Assembly (NCBI GenBank): GCA_002393945.1
Contig: DGSO01000020.1
Location: 1-64,000 of the forward strand
Length of the DNA: 64,000 nucleotides
From: Bacteroidales bacterium UBA4360
GTDB taxonomy: Bacteria; Bacteroidota; Bacteroidia; Bacteroidales; UBA932
Direction: 5' to 3'
Shown here: positions 15,278-23,895 of the stretch, one piece after another
Layout: every line of letters starts with the position of its first letter
How positions within the stretch are numbered: the first letter of the stretch is position 1
Made by a program: the position numbers and the translations under genes
The notes under the pieces: generated by a model
What the model was told of the DNA's origin: nothing
Seen by the model: the letters and a program-made list of their open reading frames with translations, nothing else
Database searches by the model: none

Positions 15278-18108
15278 TACTCGCCTTTGTGGAAGAGGAT
15301 TTTACCTGTTCTCTTTATCATATAAGGCAGGATGCCGCCGAATTTGTCTTCGGAAGTGCGCATGACGCTTGCCTCAGGGTGCACACGGTGCAGGTGGATG
15401 GCGTCAAAACCGCACTTGGTGGTACATATACCGCAGCCGATGCACTTGTTTTCATCAACCACGGAAGCGCCGCAACCAAGGCAGCGTGCTGTCTCCTTGC
15501 GAACCTGTTCTTCCGTAAGGGTGCCCTGATATTCCTTGAACTTGCTGTCTACGGGAACCACACCCGGATCCTGGCGGGAAGAATTGTCGTAGCTTTCGAC
15601 AACGATATCCTGCTTGTTCAGTTCGATGAAGTCCCTGCGGTTGCGGCCGATGGTCATGTGGCCGTGCTGGACAAAGCGGTGAAGCGATTCGGCCGCTTCC
15701 TTGCCGGCTGCAATGGCGTCGATGGCAAACTTGGGGCCGGTGAAGACATCGCCGCCGACGAAGATGTCGGGTTCTGCGGTCTGGTATGTGAGCTTGTCGG
15801 CAACGGGATAGACTCCACGGAAGAATTCCACCTTGGTATCCTTGAGGAGGTCCTTGAGCACAACGGTCTGGCCGATGGCGAAGATTACCATGTCGGCATC
15901 GAGGGTGATGAGTTCGTTCTCATCATAGGTGGGTGCGAACTTGTGCTCTGCATTGAAGACGGATGTGCACTTCTTGAAGACGATTCCGCTCACCTTGCCG
16001 TCGCCGAGCACTTCCTTGGGACCCCAGCCCGGATTGATGACTACACCGTCCTCACGGGCTTCGTGACGCTCCTCGAGGGATGCAGGCATGATGTCCTCCG
16101 TTTCAAGGGACAGCATGGTAACCTCAGATGCGCCGCTTCGCTTGGCCACCCTGGCAGCGTCGATTGCGACGTTTCCGCCGCCAACGACTACAACCTTTCC
16201 CTCGACCTTCACCTTGCCGCAGTTGGCGTCCTTGAGGAAGTCGATGGCGGTCGTGGTGCCGGCGGAAGTCTCTCCGGGGATGCCGGGAAGGCGTCCGCCC
16301 TGGCAGCCGATAGCTACATAGAAACCCTTGTAGCCCTGTTCACGCAGCTGTGCGATGGTGATATCCTTGCCAACCTCTACGCCCGTCTTGATATCCACGC
16401 CGATTTCACGCATGATGTCGATTTCGGCCTTGATGACGTCCTTGTCGAGCTTGTATGAAGGGATGCCATAGCGGAGCATGCCGCCGGGTTCTGCATTCTT
16501 CTCGAATACGGTGGGCTTGTAACCCATTGTGGCAAGGTAATAGGCGCAGCTCAGACCTGCAGGGCCGCCGCCGATGATGGCGATCTTCTCTTCCCATGCG
16601 TCCTGGACGTTGGAGCAGATGTTCACCTCGGGGACGAAGCGGGTCTCTGCATTGAGATCCTGCTGGGCGATAAACTTCTTGACGGCATCGATGGCGATGG
16701 GCTGGTCGATGGTACCGCGGGTACAGGCATCCTCGCAGCGGCGGTTGCAGACGCGGCCGCAAACTGCGGGGAAAGGATTCTCCCTCTTGATGAGTTCGAG
16801 AGCCTCTGTATACTTGCCCTCGGCAGCCTTTTTCAGATAACCCTGAACGGCTATATGTGCAGGACATGCGGTCTTGCAGGGAGAAGTACCGGTTTCGTAG
16901 CAGTTGATGCGGTTTTTGTCCCTGTAATCTTCAGTCCATTTATGCTCACCCCATGCTTTGGCATCGGGCAGTTCATGCTTGGGATACTTGACGGGGCCGT
17001 TGTGAGTGCAGAGTTTCTGACCCAGTTTGACGGCACCGGCGGGGCAGTATTCAACGCAGCGTCCGCAGGCGACGCAGTTCTTGGGATCGACCTCTGCAAC
17101 GTAGGCGCTGCGGCTCATGTTGGGCGTGTTGAACAGCTGGGACGTACGCAGGGCGTTGCAAATCTTTACGTTGCAGTTGCAGATTGCGAATATCTTCCCT
17201 TCTCCGTCGATATTTGTGACCTGATGCACAAAACCGTGGTCTTCGGCCTTCTTGAGGATAGCCATGGCCTCATCGTAGGTGATGTCGTGACCGCGGCCGG
17301 TCTCACGGAGGTAGTCTGCCATGTCACCTACACCGATGCACCAGTCACGGTAGTCATCGGCACAGCCTTCTTCCAGCTTCTTCCTGCCGTAGCGGCAGCT
17401 GCAGATACCTACGCCGATGTGGCCTTCATACTTCTTGAGCCAGTATGAAATATGCTCTATGTCGATGGACTGGTTTTCCATGGAGATGGCCTTTTCTACC
17501 GGAATGACATGCATGCCGATACCGGAGCCGCCCATGGGGACCATAGGGGTAATCTTCTCAAGGGGAAGGAAGGTCATCCTCTCGAAGAACATGGCAAGCT
17601 CCGGATGCTTGTCCATGAGCTCCACGTTCATGTTTGTATATTCTGCACTGCCGGGGACGAACATCGGCACCCAGTAGATACGGTCTTTCCTTTCGAAAGT
17701 GGTGCCCTCATCGGGGCCCTGGCCGTTGGTGTAATGGTCACCATAGTCGTATTCCAGCATGCCGAAATAGGACAGTTTGTCCAGGAGTGCGTCAAAATCC
17801 TGTTCTGAGGATGCATAATGCTTCTTCCGGTTCATTTCATGCAGCTGATCCCTTGTCCAATGCTTGCGCACTTTGAAGGGGTTGCCGGGAAGCATGTCAA
17901 GAAGAAGGTCGAGCGAGGCCTCCCTGGTGATGGGATCCATCTCGTCTTCGAAGATGCACGCCAGGCCCCAGTATTCAGGGGCTTCGGTAGTCATCTTGAT
18001 TTTTCCCGGGATGCGGTCAGTGACATGACGCACGAACTTGATGAGCTTGGGATTGGGATTTTTGTCGCCAAAGTGCTTAGGGACAAAAAGTTTAGACATT
18101 TCAGGCAT
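15277..18108 (-). CDS. Large FAD/NAD(P)-binding Fe-S oxidoreductase (GltD/DPD-like core with extra Fe-S modules)
   Basis: A 943-residue multidomain electron-transfer protein. Residues 1-340 are an unusual module with Cys at 236, 238, 249, 257, 310, 312 and 317 that could bind a cluster; 345-355 is a CxxCxxCxxxCP ferredoxin motif; 402-500 is a dihydropyrimidine-dehydrogenase domain-II-like Fe-S domain; from 508 (IIGGGPAG) comes the GltD/NfnB-like FAD and NAD(P)-binding pair with a second VVVGGGNVAIDAARV motif; the end (about 895-925) holds another ferredoxin motif. It probably shuttles electrons between NAD(P)H and ferredoxin or a partner enzyme. It sits between hypB and hypA, which is not a standard arrangement. 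An alternative Met lies three codons in. Confidence 0.75.
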   Translation of the reverse strand: MPEMSKLFVPKHFGDKNPNPKLIKFVRHVTDRIPGKIKMTTEAPEYWGLACIFEDEMDPITREASLDLLLDMLPGNPFKVRKHWTRDQLHEMNRKKHYASSEQDFDALLDKLSYFGMLEYDYGDHYTNGQGPDEGTTFERKDRIYWVPMFVPGSAEYTNMNVELMDKHPELAMFFERMTFLPLEKITPMVPMGGSGIGMHVIPVEKAISMENQSIDIEHISYWLKKYEGHIGVGICSCRYGRKKLEEGCADDYRDWCIGVGDMADYLRETGRGHDITYDEAMAILKKAEDHGFVHQVTNIDGEGKIFAICNCNVKICNALRTSQLFNTPNMSRSAYVAEVDPKNCVACGRCVEYCPAGAVKLGQKLCTHNGPVKYPKHELPDAKAWGEHKWTEDYRDKNRINCYETGTSPCKTACPAHIAVQGYLKKAAEGKYTEALELIKRENPFPAVCGRVCNRRCEDACTRGTIDQPIAIDAVKKFIAQQDLNAETRFVPEVNICSNVQDAWEEKIAIIGGGPAGLSCAYYLATMGYKPTVFEKNAEPGGMLRYGIPSYKLDKDVIKAEIDIMREIGVDIKTGVEVGKDITIAQLREQGYKGFYVAIGCQGGRLPGIPGETSAGTTTAIDFLKDANCGKVKVEGKVVVVGGGNVAIDAARVAKRSGASEVTMLSLETEDIMPASLEERHEAREDGVVINPGWGPKEVLGDGKVSGIVFKKCTSVFNAEHKFAPTYDENELITLDADMVIFAIGQTVVLKDLLKDTKVEFFRGVYPVADKLTYQTAEPDIFVGGDVFTGPKFAIDAIAAGKEAAESLHRFVQHGHMTIGRNRRDFIELNKQDIVVESYDNSSRQDPGVVPVDSKFKEYQGTLTEEQVRKETARCLGCGASVVDENKCIGCGICTTKCGFDAIHLHRVHPEASVMRTSEDKFGGILPYMIKRTGKILFHKGE

Positions 18109-18126
18109 AAATGAAGTTGTGTGTTG

Positions 18127-18795
18127 TTATTTCCAGTTTTTGATTTCCTTGAGAAGCCACTCCGCGAATTTATCCACGCCTTCTCCTGTCTTTGCGCAGA
18201 TGGGTATGACCTCGGCCTTGGGATTCCTCATATGAATGTATTCCGTGCACTTTTCAAGATTGAAATCGAAATACGGCATTACGTCCATCTTGTTGATGAG
18301 GACTACATCGCAGATGGAGAACATGAGGGGGTACTTGAGGGGTTTGTCCTCCCCTTCCGGGACAGACAGGATCATCGCATTCTTGGAGCTCCCTGTATCG
18401 AATTCGGCAGGACAAACGAGGTTTCCTACGTTTTCCAGGATTGCGAAGTCTACACCCTCCAGTTCAAGGGCGTCAAGGCCCTGGCGGGTCATTTCCGCGT
18501 CGAGATGGCACATGCCGCCGGTGTGGAGCTGAATCGACTGTATTCCCGTTGCTTCCTTTATCTTTACGGCATCAACGTCGGAATCGATGTCGGCCTCCAT
18601 CACTGCAATGCGCAGCTTATCCTTGAGAAGGTTTATGGTCTTAATGAGAGTGGTGGTTTTTCCGCTTCCAGGGGAAGACATCAGGTTAAGGAGAAATATC
18701 CCCTTGTCTTTCAGTTCTTTCCGAAGGTTGTCTGCATCTTTGTCGTTGCTTTCGAAGACACTTTTCTTTATCTCGATAATTCTTACCTCGTCCAT
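18127..18795 (-). CDS. hypB: Hydrogenase nickel incorporation GTPase HypB
   Basis: A 222-residue SIMIBI-class GTPase. The P-loop SSPGSGKTT is at about residues 40-48; the GMCHLDAEM and ENVGNLVCP segments carry the conserved metal-site Cys/His, and NKMD is the guanine-recognition motif. It hydrolyses GTP to drive nickel transfer with HypA. It lacks the His-rich N-terminal nickel-storage tail and the CxxCGC motif of E. coli HypB. First gene of the operon, with its own promoter inside the gap after the fucosidase gene. Confidence 0.9.
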   Translation of the reverse strand: MDEVRIIEIKKSVFESNDKDADNLRKELKDKGIFLLNLMSSPGSGKTTTLIKTINLLKDKLRIAVMEADIDSDVDAVKIKEATGIQSIQLHTGGMCHLDAEMTRQGLDALELEGVDFAILENVGNLVCPAEFDTGSSKNAMILSVPEGEDKPLKYPLMFSICDVVLINKMDVMPYFDFNLEKCTEYIHMRNPKAEVIPICAKTGEGVDKFAEWLLKEIKNWK

Positions 18796-18814
18796 TGGTT
18801 ATTGTTTTAGCCTT

Positions 18815-18846
18815 CAAAGTTAGCAAAACAACCCCGACTTTGCAAG
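18815..18846 (-). promoter_or_regulatory. Promoter of the hypB operon
   Basis: The minus strand shows -7 box TAACTTTG (18822-18815) with CTTG (18846-18843) 20 nt upstream as -33. The -7 box ends 19 nt before the hypB ATG. Confidence 0.55.
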
Positions 18847-18848
18847 AA

Positions 18849-21143
18849 TTATCTGATATTTAATCGTTTTAGCTTTCCGTCTTTCCAGTAAATGTCGGCA
18901 GTCTTGCCGCCTCTGGTTTTAAGGCCTTTCACGTATCCGTCTTTCCATGCTTCGGGAAGGGCCGGGAGGGCTTTTACGGTACCGTCTTCAAATGAGTGCA
19001 GGAGCATCTCTGCAATGCCTGCAGTACCGCCGAAATTGCCGTCGATCTGGAAGGGCGAATGCGCATCCATCAGGTTGGGATATGTGCCTCCTCCGCGGGC
19101 GGCGTCTTCACCCTGGTAACCGTCGGGGCTTACATATCTCAGCAGCCTTCTGAGCATCTTGTATGACTTCTCTCCGTCTCCAAGGCGGGCATACAGGTTT
19201 ATGCGCCAGCCACAGCTCCATCCGGTTGTCTCGAACCCCTTTGTTTCCAAGGATTTCATTGCGGCATCGGCAAGTTCTCCATCTACTATCTGATGGCCGG
19301 GATAAACACCGAAAAGATGGCTCTGGTGACGGTGTGCCGGCTCCCAGTCGCGCCAGTCATGGTACCACTCCTGGAGATGCCCGTCCGCTCCGATATGGTA
19401 AGGTCTCAGACGTTCAAGGAAATCCGATGCACGGGCAGCGAATTCCGCGTCCGTTCCGAGCTCTTTTGCGGCAGCTGCGGCATCGGCAAGGCATTCCCTT
19501 ATCATGGCAAGGTCAGCAGTGGCGCCGTAAAGCGTCGCGCCGGCAAACCCCGTATCAGTGATGTATATGTTTTCGGGGGAAGTGGAAGGGGATGTGATTA
19601 GTTCGCCGTCCTTTTCCACGAGGACGGACATTGCATATTCGGCAGCGCCCCTGAGTACGGGATAGTCCTTTTCAAGGCGTTTCCGGTCGCGCGAGAACAG
19701 CCAGTGTTCCCAGATATGTGTCGACAGCCACACTCCGCCCATGCCCCAGTTGGCCCAGGAGGGATGTCCCTCCCCCATGCCGACGGGACTGGTCATCGCC
19801 CAGATGTCGGTATTATGTCCAAGAGCCCAGCCGCGGCCCGCGAAATAGCGTTTTGCAGTGAGAGCTCCGCCCTTTGAAAGATTGTGTTCGAAATCCAGGA
19901 GAACCTCGTGAAGGTCTCCGAGTGCGGTAACTTCTGCGGGCCAGTAATTCTCCTCGAGATTGATATTCACCGTATAATTGCAGCTCCACGGCGGATCCAT
20001 GCTTTCATTCCAAAGGCCCTGAAGATTTGCCGGAACCCCCGAAGTGCGTGAACTCGAAATGAGAAGATACCTTCCGTACTGGAAATAGAGGGCCTCAAGT
20101 TCAGGATTCGGGGAACCTTCGGAAGAATACTTCCTCAGCTGTACGTCTGTGGGCAGGGAGCGAAGATCCGGATCTGTCTTTCCAAGGCATATTTCCACCC
20201 TGTCAAAGTACGATTTATAGTCTTTCCTGTGACGCTTTCTGAGCTCGGCAAAGCTCTTTTTCGATGTCCTATCAGCATTGGCATCGGCAAGGGCAGCATA
20301 ATTCTTTCCTTCCTTGACGGGGTCCTTGTCAAAGCCGTTGAAGGAGGTGGAATTGACGATGAGGACGGTTGCCTCGCGGCAGCCTTCCAGGCGGATGGCG
20401 TCACCTTCTTCGGAAACCTTTCCGCCCTTGTTCCGCACAGTGACAACTGTCCTGAAATGGATTCCGCGTTCGGGGTCATAATAGAACTGCTCTCCCTTTT
20501 TGGAATAGTAACCGGGATATGAATGCCAGGCGACATATCCGTCGTTGCATATTCTGCCCTCACCTGCCACAGTTGTATGGGGCAGGGCACACTCCAGGCG
20601 CAGCAGGGCATTGACATCGCCCTTCAGTTTAATCACAATCACCGAATCCGGGGCCGATGCGAAATAGCGTGCCTCGAAGGGCTTCCCGTTCCTCTTATAG
20701 GAGACTTCCGCCTCGGCCGACGATATGTCAAGCCGGCGGCGATAGTCGGAAATATCGCCTTCGGGATAATCGATATAGAGCGTCCCAAGGGGCTGATAAG
20801 TTTCGCTGTAGTGCCCCTGGAGGCCAAGCTGAAGGCTTTCCGCAAGGGGATAATTCTCATCGGCAAGAGCCTTTCTGACAAGGGCTACATTCCCGCTGGG
20901 GTCTTCCCTGCCGATGATATCCGGATGCTCCAGTCCCCTGTCGGGCTCGCCGGTCCAGAGGGTGATGTCGTTGAGCGAAATCCTGTCCGAGGAGGTGCCG
21001 CTATACACCAGCGCCCCCAGCCTTCCATTGCCGATGGGGAACGATTCTTCCATGAACTGCGCCGGCCTGTCGAACCTCAGCGAAAGATCTTCCCCCGCGC
21101 ATGAGCACAGGAGAATGGCAAGAGTCAAATAGCTCAGTTTCAT
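18849..21143 (-). CDS. GH95 alpha-L-fucosidase (or alpha-galactosidase-like) lipoprotein
   Basis: A 764-residue glycoside hydrolase family 95 enzyme; the family inverts alpha-1,2-L-fucosyl (and some galactosyl) linkages. The start MKLSYLTLAILLCSCAG gives a lipoprotein signal with Cys at about 13-15. Candidate catalytic residues by comparison with Bifidobacterium AfcA are N393 and N395 in NINLEENYW, E524 in SPSTSPEN, and D701 in QIDGNFGG. The N-terminal domain begins LRFDRPAQFMEESFPIGNGR. Length is normal. It starts within the stop of the formate/nitrite-type channel gene (ATGA) but is otherwise outside any visible polysaccharide locus: no SusCD pair is next to it. Likely acts on host glycans or plant xyloglucan. 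Confidence 0.85.
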   Translation of the reverse strand: MKLSYLTLAILLCSCAGEDLSLRFDRPAQFMEESFPIGNGRLGALVYSGTSSDRISLNDITLWTGEPDRGLEHPDIIGREDPSGNVALVRKALADENYPLAESLQLGLQGHYSETYQPLGTLYIDYPEGDISDYRRRLDISSAEAEVSYKRNGKPFEARYFASAPDSVIVIKLKGDVNALLRLECALPHTTVAGEGRICNDGYVAWHSYPGYYSKKGEQFYYDPERGIHFRTVVTVRNKGGKVSEEGDAIRLEGCREATVLIVNSTSFNGFDKDPVKEGKNYAALADANADRTSKKSFAELRKRHRKDYKSYFDRVEICLGKTDPDLRSLPTDVQLRKYSSEGSPNPELEALYFQYGRYLLISSSRTSGVPANLQGLWNESMDPPWSCNYTVNINLEENYWPAEVTALGDLHEVLLDFEHNLSKGGALTAKRYFAGRGWALGHNTDIWAMTSPVGMGEGHPSWANWGMGGVWLSTHIWEHWLFSRDRKRLEKDYPVLRGAAEYAMSVLVEKDGELITSPSTSPENIYITDTGFAGATLYGATADLAMIRECLADAAAAAKELGTDAEFAARASDFLERLRPYHIGADGHLQEWYHDWRDWEPAHRHQSHLFGVYPGHQIVDGELADAAMKSLETKGFETTGWSCGWRINLYARLGDGEKSYKMLRRLLRYVSPDGYQGEDAARGGGTYPNLMDAHSPFQIDGNFGGTAGIAEMLLHSFEDGTVKALPALPEAWKDGYVKGLKTRGGKTADIYWKDGKLKRLNIR

Positions 21144-21703
21144 TGTTTTGGCAATACTACTCGTCTCACATTGCAGCCCACGTAATTACCCAGAACGATG
21201 AGCGGATAATACCAGAGGATTGCGGGATCCCATTTGAAAGCTGCCACGAGATAGACCACGTCGGCGATGGAGTGGTAGAAGCCACAGAGGATGAACAGCG
21301 GAACGCCGAAGATTACCGGCGCCAGGTTCTTTGTACTGCGGTATAGCCAGCAGGCGATATCGATTATGAGGCCGCAGCCCACTGCCCTTAGAAAACTCCT
21401 CCACGGGCCCTGCGCAAACCTCCCGGCCACCACTGTCTGTGCCCTCTCGAACGGCTCTCCGCCAAGGGAATAAACCATAAGGCCGATGAGGACACAGGCC
21501 AGGATATTGAACAGCCATATCTTCGCAAGTGCGGGAATATCGGTCATAACCCCGGCCCTGCCCGTGTACAGCGGCGTTCCCGAAAGTACGACGCCAATGA
21601 GGCCGAAAGCAAAAATCACAGCGCCCGGAATGCCGCCGAGCGCAAGGAAACCGAAGGCCCCGAGGCCGATTAGGATACCTGCAAAGAATGACTCTCTTGA
21701 CAT
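21140..21703 (-). CDS. Compact formate/nitrite transporter (FNT) family protein
   Basis: A 187-residue multi-pass membrane protein. Segments GILIGLGAFGFLALGG, the broken helix with LYTGRAG, GCGLIIDIACWLY, CGFYHSIADVVYL and a closing VLGNYVGCN match the order of FNT motifs, including the central His of the SGFEHS-type helix (here FYHS). FNT channels carry formate, nitrite, hydrosulfide or short-chain acids and are normally about 260-280 residues, so loops here are much shorter. Coupled by ATGA to the downstream fucosidase gene, a pairing whose logic is unclear. Confidence 0.7.
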   Translation of the reverse strand: MSRESFFAGILIGLGAFGFLALGGIPGAVIFAFGLIGVVLSGTPLYTGRAGVMTDIPALAKIWLFNILACVLIGLMVYSLGGEPFERAQTVVAGRFAQGPWRSFLRAVGCGLIIDIACWLYRSTKNLAPVIFGVPLFILCGFYHSIADVVYLVAAFKWDPAILWYYPLIVLGNYVGCNVRRVVLPKQ

Positions 21704-21763
21704 AACTGCGTTTTTTTGTTTGTAAAGATAGGCAATCCATCCCGATTTATCAAAACACTTTAT

Positions 21764-21771
21764 TAACTTTG
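21764..21771 (+). promoter_or_regulatory. -7 box for the threonine aldolase gene
   Basis: TAACTTTG matches TAnnTTTG, ending 20 nt before the ATG at 21792. A GTG at 21774 in frame would lie at or before the start of transcription, which argues against its use. Confidence 0.55.
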
Positions 21772-21791
21772 CAGTGTTTAAAACTAAGGAT

Positions 21792-22817
21792 ATGCTTTCT
21801 TTTGCATGTGATTACCTTGAAGGCGCTCACCCCCTCATACTTAAAAGATTATCGGAAACGAACCTCGTTCAGGAGCCCGGATACGGCTTTGACTCCCATT
21901 GCGAAAATGCCAAACGCCTCATCAGGGAGGCCTGCGGCTGCCCGGATGCCGATGTGTTCTTCCTCGTAGGCGGCACCCAGACAAATGCCACCGTGATAGA
22001 CTCCATGCTCCGCGGATATGAAGGCGTGGTAGCGGCGCAGACTGGCCACATCGCTGTCCATGAGAGCGGTGCGATAGAGTTCGGCGGGCACAAGGTACTC
22101 ACCGTTCCCGGCCACGAAGGGAAGATTCATACTGATGAACTGAGAGCCCTTCTGGAAGCGTTTCACGGTGATTCGGCAAAGGACCACATGGTCTTCCCGG
22201 GGATGGTTTACATCTCCTTCCCTACCGAATACGGCACTGTTTATTCCAAAAAAGAACTGGTGGACATCCATAATGTCTGCCGGGAATACTCCATCCCGCT
22301 GTTTGTGGACGGCGCTCGCCTTGGCTACGGTCTCACCAGCCCGGCATGCGATATAACTCTGAAGGAACTCGCCACGCTGTGTGACGTGTTCTATATCGGC
22401 GGAACAAAGGTGGGCGCCCTTTGCGGAGAAGCAGTCGTCTTCCCCCGCGGCAATGCACCTGCACACTTCTTCACGACGGTCAAGCAGCATGGGGCACTTC
22501 TTGCCAAAGGAAGGGTGCTCGGAATCCAGTTCGAAACCCTGTTCACAGACAACCTCTACTTCGATATCGCGTCAAATGCAGTATCGCTTGCGATGAAAGT
22601 ACGCAACATATTCGAAACCAGGGGGATTCCCATGTATATAAACTCTCCTACAAACCAGCAGTTCCCCATCCTCACGGACGGGCAGATCGCTGCCCTTGAA
22701 GGGAAGGTGCAGTTCGAGACTTGGGAAAAGCTTCCGGACGGTCGCACAGTAACCCGTTTTGCCACAAGCTGGGCCACAACTCAGAAGCAAATAGACAGCT
22801 TGGAATCGCTGTTATAA
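21792..22817 (+). CDS. ltaE: Low-specificity L-threonine aldolase / beta-eliminating lyase
   Basis: A 341-residue PLP fold-type I enzyme. It cleaves L-threonine or L-allo-threonine to glycine and acetaldehyde. The Schiff-base lysine is K206 in GGTKVGA, preceded by the PLP-binding FVDGARLGYGL (Asp and Arg). The N-terminus, which begins at the first ATG after the promoter, is FACDYLEGAHP. Family length is about 340, as here. Monocistronic by context; the tRNA downstream is convergent. Confidence 0.85.
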   Translation: MLSFACDYLEGAHPLILKRLSETNLVQEPGYGFDSHCENAKRLIREACGCPDADVFFLVGGTQTNATVIDSMLRGYEGVVAAQTGHIAVHESGAIEFGGHKVLTVPGHEGKIHTDELRALLEAFHGDSAKDHMVFPGMVYISFPTEYGTVYSKKELVDIHNVCREYSIPLFVDGARLGYGLTSPACDITLKELATLCDVFYIGGTKVGALCGEAVVFPRGNAPAHFFTTVKQHGALLAKGRVLGIQFETLFTDNLYFDIASNAVSLAMKVRNIFETRGIPMYINSPTNQQFPILTDGQIAALEGKVQFETWEKLPDGRTVTRFATSWATTQKQIDSLESLL

Positions 22818-22825
22818 TTCTTTCG

Positions 22826-22897
22826 TACTCCCGCTCGGAATCGAACCGGGACCAACGGAACCGGAATCCGTTATTCTATCCTTTAAACTACGGGAGC
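22826..22897 (-). tRNA. tRNA-Arg (CCG)
   Basis: A 72-nt cloverleaf on the minus strand: acceptor arms 22897-22891 and 22833-22827 (with one G-U end pair), anticodon stem ACGGA/TCCGT with loop TTCCGGT giving anticodon CCG, and T-loop TTCGATT. The discriminator base is A and CCA is not encoded. The anticodon reads CGG arginine codons. One mismatch is present in the T-stem. Confidence 0.9.
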
Positions 22898-22977
22898 AGT
22901 TCGGGAATGCAAATTTAGCAATAAAAATGGTTTTGACAAAGAGATGACAATACAAACGTTTTCTCAAAAATTATTAC

Positions 22978-22985
22978 TATATTTG
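22978..22985 (+). promoter_or_regulatory. -7 box for the fabD-PFOR-M16 operon
   Basis: TATATTTG matches TAnnTTTG and ends 19 nt before the fabD ATG. Confidence 0.55.
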
Positions 22986-23004
22986 TACGATATATTGTTT
23001 TAAC

Positions 23005-23874
23005 ATGAAAAAAGCATTCATATTTCCAGGTCAGGGTTCCCAATTCCCGGGAATGGCGGCAGACCTTTATGCCGCGAACAAAGCCCTGATGGAAAAGGCA
23101 AATGACATACTCGGGTTCCGCATTACGGACATCATGTTCGAAGGCAGTCCGGAGGATCTCAAGGCGACAAAAGTCACCCAGCCGGCAATTTTCATTCACA
23201 GTTCCGTTCTCGCAATGTCCATCGGCGAAAAACCCGACATGGTCGCCGGTCATTCGCTCGGTGAGTTCTCTGCACTCGCCGCAGCCGGGGCCCTCGGTTT
23301 CGAGGACGCCCTGCGCCTTGTAGCTTTGCGTGCAAGTGAAATGCAGAAATGCTGTGAGAAGGTTCCCGGCAGCATGGCAGCCGTGATCGGCCTCCCTGAC
23401 GAGACAATCGAAAGCATATGCGCAGGTATTCCCGGAGTTCTTCCGGCGAATTACAATTCTCCCGGCCAGGTGGTTATTTCCGGTGAGGAATCGGCCGTGG
23501 ACGAAGCCTGCCTCCAGCTTAAGGCCGCAGGCGCAAAGAGAGCCCTTAAACTCCCCGTGAGCGGAGCGTTCCACTCCCCTCTCATGGAGCCTGCCCGTGA
23601 AGCCCTTGCCGCTGCAATCGACAAGACTGCTTTCAGCATTCCGCTCTGTCCTGTCTACCAGAACGTCACCGCCGCCCCTACGACAGACCCTGGCGTCATC
23701 AAGGACAACCTCCTGAGGCAGCTCACGTCCCCCGTCCGCTGGACGGCTTCCGTGCGCAACATGCTGGCCGACGGCGCCGACTTCTTCCTGGAGCTCGGTC
23801 CCGGAACTGTCCTGCAGGGACTCGTAAAGCGCATTGCCGGGGATGCTCCAATTCAAATTGAAGGTAAACAATAA
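23005..23874 (+). CDS. fabD: Malonyl-CoA:ACP transacylase
   Basis: A 289-residue FabD. It moves malonyl groups from CoA to acyl carrier protein for fatty-acid synthesis. N-terminal FPGQGSQ (oxyanion loop), nucleophile S84 in GHSLGEF, and His190 in GAFHSPLM are all present, and length is close to the usual 300. It is followed by PFOR after 21 nt, so the two are likely cotranscribed, an uncommon partner that couples acetyl-CoA production to its use. Confidence 0.92.
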   Translation: MKKAFIFPGQGSQFPGMAADLYAANKALMEKANDILGFRITDIMFEGSPEDLKATKVTQPAIFIHSSVLAMSIGEKPDMVAGHSLGEFSALAAAGALGFEDALRLVALRASEMQKCCEKVPGSMAAVIGLPDETIESICAGIPGVLPANYNSPGQVVISGEESAVDEACLQLKAAGAKRALKLPVSGAFHSPLMEPAREALAAAIDKTAFSIPLCPVYQNVTAAPTTDPGVIKDNLLRQLTSPVRWTASVRNMLADGADFFLELGPGTVLQGLVKRIAGDAPIQIEGKQ

Positions 23875-23895
23875 CAATAACCAATCTAATTAATT

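Noticed and set aside
18849..21143. Polysaccharide utilisation locus around the fucosidase
   Set aside because: No SusC/SusD pair, sulfatase or sugar regulator is adjacent; the TonB receptor at 12.5-14.6 kb is on the other strand, 4 kb away, and lacks the SusC extension.
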